Positions 58,642 to 64,000 of a DNA stretch of 64,000 bases are shown here, in pieces. Position numbers and translations under genes: made by a program. Source of the stretch: Joostella atrarenae (GTDB lineage: Bacteria; Bacteroidota; Bacteroidia; Flavobacteriales; Flavobacteriaceae); contig NZ_JAETXX010000001.1 in NCBI RefSeq assembly GCF_021764745.1, positions 868,001 through 932,000 on the forward strand, read 5' to 3'. How positions within the stretch are numbered: position 1 is the stretch's first letter; every line of letters starts with the position of its first letter. The notes beneath the pieces were generated by a model. It saw only the letters and a list, made by a program, of their open reading frames with translations. It searched no databases and was not told the DNA's origin.

Positions 58642-60129
58642 TTATACTCGTGACCTAATTGAATGGAAAAATACAAAACCAAAACCAATAACGAGCATTA
58701 GGTGAAAAGGGAATAAGCTAAAATCGTGTAATTTAAATGCGCTTAGCATTCCAAATAAGAAATAAATTATCAGGAGTGCTTCGAGTATAATATTCTTAGA
58801 AATGGACTTTACCATATATTTATTCCCTTTCCAAGAATCAGAAATATTTTTAATATTAAATTTTGGGGTTCTTACAAAATCACTTCGTTTTCCCATATGG
58901 CCTTCGATTACAGCAAAACTGTTATGAAGTGTAAACCCAAGAATCACCGTAAAAAAAGTAACGAATATTTGGGTGTAAGCAATAAAGCCTTTAGTCCCTT
59001 TAGATTGGATGTTTTTATACGTAAACCAATAGCAGACGTAGAGAATTAAAGTGCTTAAAATAAATATTCCCGTGAGATCAAATATCCATTTCGGAATAAA
59101 ATCTAGTTGTTTTATGAATAAAATAGGAACACTTAAAAAGGAAATAATAAAAGCACTAAGAAACATAGAGCTATTTAATAGATGTATAAAACCGTGAAAT
59201 TTTGTTTTTGCTGAAATATTTTTTGCAGCAAGTAGATTACTAACAATTTTTCTAAAATTTTCTGCTCCCCCTTTATTCCATCTAAATTGTTGTGTTCTAG
59301 CGGCACTGATAACTACTGGAAGCTCCGCAAGAGTTTCTACATCTTCTAGATATTTAAATTTCCAGTTTTTTAACTGTGCACGGTAGCTAAGATCAAGATC
59401 TTCAGTTAGGGTATCTCCTTCCCAATTCCCAGCATCTATAATGCAGCTTTTACGCCAAATACCTGCGGTACCATTGAAGTTTATAAAATGTCCTTTTGAA
59501 TTTCTACCTACTTGCTCTATGGTAAAATGAGCATCTAAAGCGAATGCCTGAATTTTGGTGAGCAGCGAATAATCTCTATTAATATGTCCCCATCGGGTTT
59601 GTACTACTCCAATTTCGGGGTCTTTAAAATAGGGAACTGTCTTTTTAAGCCAATCATGCGCAGGAAGAAAATCAGCGTCGAATATTGCTATAAATTCTCC
59701 CGTAGCGCTTGCCAATCCTTCTTTTAGGGCACCAGCTTTAAAGCCTGTACGATTCTCTCTTGTAATGTGTTTTATATTGATTCCTTTTTCTTGAAGGACT
59801 TTAATTCTTTTCGCTGTATCATCAATAGAAGCATCGGTAGAATCATCTAATACTTGAATTTCTAACTTCTGAGAAGGGTATTCTATCTTGGCAATATTAT
59901 TTAATAAACGTTCGACAACATACTCTTCGTTAAAAATAGGAAGTTGGATTGTAACGGTTGGGATTTGTTTTGCATCTAGAAAATCATACTTAGGCTCATT
60001 TTTAACAACCTTTCGATATTTTAAATAGTTGATAAGTAGATTTAATTGCGTTAAACTATAAAATAGAATAAGCATTAAAGCTAGTGTGTAAACCCCAAGA
60101 ATGATGTATGAAAATATTTCAAGTATCAT
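58642..60129 (-). CDS. GT2 family glycosyltransferase, membrane-anchored (cellulose-synthase-like)
   Basis: Glycosyltransferase of 495 residues. It has an N-terminal membrane helix (about 5-30), a GT-A catalytic domain (about 50-320) and several C-terminal membrane helices (about 335-490). Conserved features are VTIQLPIFNEEYVVERLL, VLDDSTD, the DxD-type FDADFLPAHDWL, and the QFRWNKGGAENFRK region resembling the QxxRW motif of processive beta-glycosyltransferases. It may make a polysaccharide or glycolipid. Its start overlaps the preceding GT2 gene by 4 bases (ATGA), so all three genes are one operon. Confidence 0.88.
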   Translation of the reverse strand: MILEIFSYIILGVYTLALMLILFYSLTQLNLLINYLKYRKVVKNEPKYDFLDAKQIPTVTIQLPIFNEEYVVERLLNNIAKIEYPSQKLEIQVLDDSTDASIDDTAKRIKVLQEKGINIKHITRENRTGFKAGALKEGLASATGEFIAIFDADFLPAHDWLKKTVPYFKDPEIGVVQTRWGHINRDYSLLTKIQAFALDAHFTIEQVGRNSKGHFINFNGTAGIWRKSCIIDAGNWEGDTLTEDLDLSYRAQLKNWKFKYLEDVETLAELPVVISAARTQQFRWNKGGAENFRKIVSNLLAAKNISAKTKFHGFIHLLNSSMFLSAFIISFLSVPILFIKQLDFIPKWIFDLTGIFILSTLILYVCYWFTYKNIQSKGTKGFIAYTQIFVTFFTVILGFTLHNSFAVIEGHMGKRSDFVRTPKFNIKNISDSWKGNKYMVKSISKNIILEALLIIYFLFGMLSAFKLHDFSLFPFHLMLVIGFGFVFFHSIRSRV

Positions 60130-60815
60130 TTAAAACTGTATTTAAAAATCCAACCTAAAATTTTAATCCCTGCCATAATACTTCCTTTTACAGTTCCAGA
60201 AACTTTAGAAACCCCAATTCTATTTTTATATCTAACGGGAACTTCTACATAAGTATATTTCTTTTTTAATGCTTTTAATTGCATTTCTACGGTCCAGCCA
60301 TAGGTTTTATCTTCCATTTCTAACGCTAGAAGCTTATCGTATTTAATAGCTCTAAAAGGGCCTAGATCTGTGAATCTAGCATTAAATAATATGTTCATTA
60401 AGGTTGTTGCTAGCCAATTACCAAAAACCTGCTGTGGAGTCATAGAGTTTTTAGCTCTTAATTCTTTCGTTCTAGCTCCAATTACAAAATCAAGATTCTC
60501 ATCTACAATAGGGGCTATTACTTTTGTAAGTTCTTCTGGGTAATCAGAATAATCTCCATCTAGAAAAACAATAATATCAGGTTTGTTTTCACTCCTTTGA
60601 ATGTAATCCATCCCTTTCAGACACGCATATCCATATCCCTTTCTGTCTTCAGATAAAGCTGTTGCGCCAGCTTTTTTAGCTACGATTTCAGTATTATCAG
60701 TAGAGTTATTACTGACAACAATAACCTCATCAACAATTTCAGGAATGTCATTTATAACATGCGCAATAGAAGCCTCTTCGTTGTAAGCGGGGATGATTAC
60801 CTTAATAATATTCAT
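60126..60815 (-). CDS. GT2 family glycosyltransferase, DPM1/dolichyl-phosphate-sugar synthase-like
   Basis: Soluble or membrane-associated GT-A enzyme of 229 residues. It starts VIIPAYNEEASIAHVI, followed by EVIVVSNNSTDNT and the metal-binding FLDGDYSDYP. GPFRAIKYDKLLALEM and TVEMQLKALKKKYTYVEVPV are typical of polyprenyl-phosphate mannosyl/glucosyl transferases. It would supply the polyprenyl-phosphate-linked sugar that the GT87-like enzyme two genes downstream uses. This is inferred from family behaviour. It is the first gene of the operon, with a promoter element 24 bases upstream. Confidence 0.9.
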   Translation of the reverse strand: MNIIKVIIPAYNEEASIAHVINDIPEIVDEVIVVSNNSTDNTEIVAKKAGATALSEDRKGYGYACLKGMDYIQRSENKPDIIVFLDGDYSDYPEELTKVIAPIVDENLDFVIGARTKELRAKNSMTPQQVFGNWLATTLMNILFNARFTDLGPFRAIKYDKLLALEMEDKTYGWTVEMQLKALKKKYTYVEVPVRYKNRIGVSKVSGTVKGSIMAGIKILGWIFKYSFK

Positions 60816-60838
60816 TAAAAAACACCTAAATTATTTTG

Positions 60839-60846
60839 CAAAAGTA
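60839..60846 (-). promoter_or_regulatory. -7 promoter element of the glycosyltransferase operon
   Basis: On the minus strand the sequence reads TACTTTTG, an exact TAnnTTTG match, 24 bases before the ATG at 60815. No good -33 element was seen. Confidence 0.5.
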
Positions 60847-60882
60847 CCACCTTCATCGTAATAAGTCGGAATAGATATGATA

Positions 60883-62481
60883 TTATTTATTTTGTTTGAT
60901 AAGATCTAGTAAATCAACATCATTACCCAGTAAAACGGCATCGCTATTAATACGACCTTTAGGAGTATCGTTTTCTAGTTTTAAAACACCTCGAGGGCAA
61001 ACAGCTGAACAAATACCACATCCAACGCAAGAAGCTCTTACAATGTTTTCTCCTTTTTGAGCATAGGCTCTCACATCGATTCCCATTTCACAATAGGTAG
61101 AGCAGTTTCCACATGAAATACATTGCCCTCCATTGGTTGTAATTCTAAATTTAGAGAATAAACGCTGCTGCAATCCTAATATTGCTGCCATTGGGCAGCC
61201 AAAGCGACACCATACACGATTCCCGAAAATAGGATAGAAACCTGTACCAATAACACCAGAAAATATAGAACCTATTAAAAATCCATATGTACTTCTTAGT
61301 GTTTCAGGGTTGAAAATGAAAACATTACTACCGCTAAAATAGTGAATAGCAATAAGTCCCAATGTAATTGCTAAATAACCTATTGCACCATATCGAGCGT
61401 CTTTTTTAAGTTCTTCTTTTTTAAAGATCCAGATTACAGCAAATAAAACACCTAAGAATACAGCTACTCCGATTAAGAAAAAGTCTTTATTAAGCCAATA
61501 TTTAGCTGCATCGTAGCTTAAATAGCTATGGATAACAGCCGTAGTCATTAAAACAGAAAAAACAAGTACGCTATGTACAACCCATCGCTCAATTTTCCAT
61601 GCATTTAAGCTTTTATCAGATAACTGTCTAAATGCATCACCAGAAGTTTCTGCCAAACCGCCACAACCACAAACCCAAGAACAATACCAGCGTTTACCGT
61701 AGAAATAAGTTAGGATTGGAGTAATTATAAAAATAGAAGCGATTCCGAAAATAAGAAGTCCCATTCCTAAATCTCCAGAACTTATAAAGCCATCCATTCT
61801 ATATTGCTCAAAATTATAATAGTTGAGAGGCCAGATATTCTTTAAATCATAATAAGGGATATTATATGCTTCGGATGAATTAAGACGAGCCATTAATTCT
61901 GGAATTATGAAAGCAAATGCGGTCTGAAAGAACATAACACTCACTGTTCTTATAATCTCATAATTGTTATGTCTGTGTTTCCATATAAACTTTATTCCAA
62001 AGGCTAATATAGAAACGGTGTAGAGCGTTCCGTATACAAACCATTGACTAGCAGGATTTCCACTTAAAAGCTTACTTAATGGGTCGAATAAAGCGATTAA
62101 GCCAACATTGCCACCTTCTGATCTTAACCCGATGTATTGTGGGTAGAAATAGAGAACTATATAAAATCCAGTTAGAACGAGTCCGAGTAGCCAAGCTAAA
62201 AAACCTCTTGAAGAGATTGACTTAAACCAAACACCATCATTTTTTATCCCAGCAGATTTATCGCCATAAGCTCCATACGAGAATAATATTATTCCAGCAG
62301 TGATAGCTCCTAAAGAAATTGATAACCAGAGTCCTTTATTGGGAAAATTAATATTGAAAGTAGCGAGTAATAAAACCCCTAGCCCAAACATTCCTAGTAC
62401 AACAGATAGCTTCTGTATTACATTAAGAGCAACTGGAGGCTCTCCAGATAGGGACATGTTTTTTTGTACTGTATTGTTCAT
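60883..62481 (-). CDS. Membrane-bound polyferredoxin (NapH/NosR/CcoG-like 4Fe-4S protein)
   Basis: Membrane electron-transfer protein of 532 residues with about ten hydrophobic segments. It carries CSWVCGCGG (about residue 270) and CRFGCPMAAIL (about 425), as in NapH/NosR proteins. A C-terminal pair of 4Fe-4S clusters follows (CISCGNCSTYCEMGID, then CVGCGICSAVCPRG, about 455-510). It probably passes electrons across the membrane, possibly from quinol. Its partner is likely the FAD oxidoreductase encoded 13 bases upstream. No nitrate, nitrous oxide or cytochrome oxidase genes are nearby to fix its role. Confidence 0.87.
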   Translation of the reverse strand: MNNTVQKNMSLSGEPPVALNVIQKLSVVLGMFGLGVLLLATFNINFPNKGLWLSISLGAITAGIILFSYGAYGDKSAGIKNDGVWFKSISSRGFLAWLLGLVLTGFYIVLYFYPQYIGLRSEGGNVGLIALFDPLSKLLSGNPASQWFVYGTLYTVSILAFGIKFIWKHRHNNYEIIRTVSVMFFQTAFAFIIPELMARLNSSEAYNIPYYDLKNIWPLNYYNFEQYRMDGFISSGDLGMGLLIFGIASIFIITPILTYFYGKRWYCSWVCGCGGLAETSGDAFRQLSDKSLNAWKIERWVVHSVLVFSVLMTTAVIHSYLSYDAAKYWLNKDFFLIGVAVFLGVLFAVIWIFKKEELKKDARYGAIGYLAITLGLIAIHYFSGSNVFIFNPETLRSTYGFLIGSIFSGVIGTGFYPIFGNRVWCRFGCPMAAILGLQQRLFSKFRITTNGGQCISCGNCSTYCEMGIDVRAYAQKGENIVRASCVGCGICSAVCPRGVLKLENDTPKGRINSDAVLLGNDVDLLDLIKQNK

Positions 62482-62494
62482 ATAAAGTTATCTT

Positions 62495-63790
62495 TTATGC
62501 CGTTTTAAGTTGACCTTTAAATGCTTTTTTAATTGCTGAAAAGTGTTTGCTGTAAAATTCAGGATCGAAACTCGCCTTCTTAAGGTTCTCAATTACAAAG
62601 TCTATTTTTCGACCTTCAGAAATCCATTGATCCATTACCTTATGTTCTAATCGGATTCCAAAAGTATTAATACCTAGAAATGTATTGTTTTCTTTATGAT
62701 AAGAAATAGTGATGCATTTTTTACCATCTGGATGTTCCCAGAAAAAATGATTTTCATTCGCTTTAGGCTTTGCCCATACCCAGCCATATGTTTGGTATTC
62801 GATGTCGAAAAATTTAGCAGAATTAAACCAATTACCAGGGTGATATGCTGTTTTATTTCCACAGATTGTCTGTGCAACAGCTTCTCCCATCATCCTTCCT
62901 GTGTACCAAACTGCTTCAATTGGTTTACGTTCTCCAGTAGGTTCTAATTGCTCTGCGCAATCGCCAATTCCATAAATATTTGGGATATTAGTTTCTAGAT
63001 ATTTATTAACCTTAAGACCTCTTCCTGTTTCAATAGCAGTATTTTTTATAAAATCTATAGCAGGACTTACTCCAGCTGTTAGACCCACAAGATCACATTC
63101 TATTTTTTCTCCTGTGGAAGTTATAACTGCTTTCGCGCGTCCATTTTCATCAGCTATAATCTCTTTAAGTTCTGTTTCTAGTTTTAAATCAATATGATGA
63201 TCTCTAATATGTCTAGTTATAAGATCGGCATCTCCTTTTGGAAGAACACTTCCCCAGAAAGATTTATCACGAACTAAAAAAGTAACAGGAATTTCTCGAG
63301 TATGCAGCATTTCTGCCATTTCTACACCTATGAGTCCGCCACCAACAATAACAGCACGTTTACATACTTTATTATTTGGCGCATTGACTTCAAGAAGTTC
63401 TAAATCTTGTTTTGAGTAAAGACCTTGTACGCCTTTTAAGTCTTGCCCTGGCCAACCAAATTTATTAGGCTTGGAGCCAGAAGCAATAATAAGATCATCA
63501 TAATTTAACGTAGATCCATCAGCAAAGAGAAGTTGTTTGTTATCAATTTTAATTTCATTTACAAACCCTTCCTTTAATTCAATTCTGTTTTTCTCCCAAA
63601 ACCAATTTTCATACGGTTGTGTGTGTTCAAACTTCATATGTCCCATATAAACATACATTAATGCAGTTCTTGAGAAAAAATATTTAGATTCGGCAGAGAT
63701 TACAGTTATTTTATAATCGCTTAATTTGCGAATGTGCCTTGCTGCAGTAATTCCGGCAATGCCATTACCTATAATTGCGATATGTTTCAT
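62495..63790 (-). CDS. NAD(P)/FAD-dependent oxidoreductase
   Basis: Flavoprotein of 431 residues of the pyridine nucleotide-disulfide reductase class without the redox CxxxxC pair. The FAD motif is IAIIGNGIAGITAARHI, the NAD(P) motif VIVGGGLIGVEMAEML (around residue 150), and the second FAD motif NIYGIGDCAEQL (around 275). It is similar to the reductase type that serves rubredoxin or nitrite reductase, where electrons go to another protein. The adjacent polyferredoxin is the natural acceptor. It is the upstream gene of the pair; the 210 bases before it (63791-64000) show no other gene and no exact promoter match. Confidence 0.9.
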   Translation of the reverse strand: MKHIAIIGNGIAGITAARHIRKLSDYKITVISAESKYFFSRTALMYVYMGHMKFEHTQPYENWFWEKNRIELKEGFVNEIKIDNKQLLFADGSTLNYDDLIIASGSKPNKFGWPGQDLKGVQGLYSKQDLELLEVNAPNNKVCKRAVIVGGGLIGVEMAEMLHTREIPVTFLVRDKSFWGSVLPKGDADLITRHIRDHHIDLKLETELKEIIADENGRAKAVITSTGEKIECDLVGLTAGVSPAIDFIKNTAIETGRGLKVNKYLETNIPNIYGIGDCAEQLEPTGERKPIEAVWYTGRMMGEAVAQTICGNKTAYHPGNWFNSAKFFDIEYQTYGWVWAKPKANENHFFWEHPDGKKCITISYHKENNTFLGINTFGIRLEHKVMDQWISEGRKIDFVIENLKKASFDPEFYSKHFSAIKKAFKGQLKTA

Positions 63791-64000
63791 GTGTTTTTTG
63801 ATATAGAATATACGTCGTAATGCAAGGTAAGAACTTATAAGTGGTTTTTAATTTAGAAGCATTTTAAATTAATAATTGATTATTTTCACTTGATAGCTAC
63901 CTACTTAGACTTTTAAGTTTCATAAACTTTTTTAGTAAGGTGACTAGTTTTAATGATATAAGCGAATATGAGATACAGTATTATTCTATTCATGACTTTG

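Overview
The window is AT-rich chromosomal DNA from a member of the Bacteroidota, almost certainly a Flavobacteriaceae-type, probably marine, bacterium. The evidence is three SusC/SusD pairs, FecR/ECF regulation, a type IX secretion cassette (CHU_C-type adhesin, PorP/SprF, OmpA), short gene leaders, and repeated matches to the Bacteroidota -7 promoter element TAnnTTTG. No rRNA, tRNA, CRISPR array, insertion sequence or prophage was recognised.

Region 1 (about 290-14550, + strand): an ECF sigma factor and a FecR-type anti-sigma factor precede an STN-containing SusC, a SusD, a DUF4843 lipoprotein and a PKD-like lipoprotein. After a strong intercistronic hairpin come a two-DTG retropepsin-like protease with a PDZ-like tail, a TlpA-like thioredoxin and a DsbD-type electron transporter. 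I read this as a cell-surface-signalled importer coupled to proteolysis and thiol reduction. A disulfide-containing peptide cargo is my inference. This is the best candidate here for an undescribed system.

Region 2 (14751-39589): a complete maltodextrin/starch utilisation locus. The minus strand carries susC-susD-susE-like-alpha-amylase and, behind a terminator, a second susC-susD pair. A divergent lacI regulator is followed by a plus-strand operon: MFS sugar transporter, beta-phosphoglucomutase, GH65 phosphorylase, GH97 (SusB-like), GH13 (SusA-like), GH13 lipoprotein and a secreted glycerophosphodiesterase. Surface amylase and SusCDE take up oligosaccharides, periplasmic GH97/GH13 trim them, MFS imports maltose, and GH65 plus PgmB convert it to glucose and glucose-6-phosphate. 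Candidate LacI operators built on AACGTT lie upstream of susC.

Region 3 (39694-46873): a HigBA-like module whose toxin gene carries a frameshift, a DcaP-like porin, an HI0933-family flavoprotein followed by a diverged tandem copy of its own 3' end, TspO, then mevalonate-pathway genes (mvaD, a GHMP kinase) and a UbiA prenyltransferase.

Region 4 (46933-56015, minus strand): a 2043-residue adhesin with twelve roughly 96-residue repeats and a C-terminal T9SS type-B sorting domain, followed by PorP/SprF and OmpA/PD40 proteins.

Region 5 (56422-63790): an RsuA/RluB-like pseudouridine synthase with an altered catalytic motif, a three-gene membrane glycosyltransferase operon, and a polyferredoxin/FAD-oxidoreductase pair. 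The last 210 bases hold no gene that I can see.
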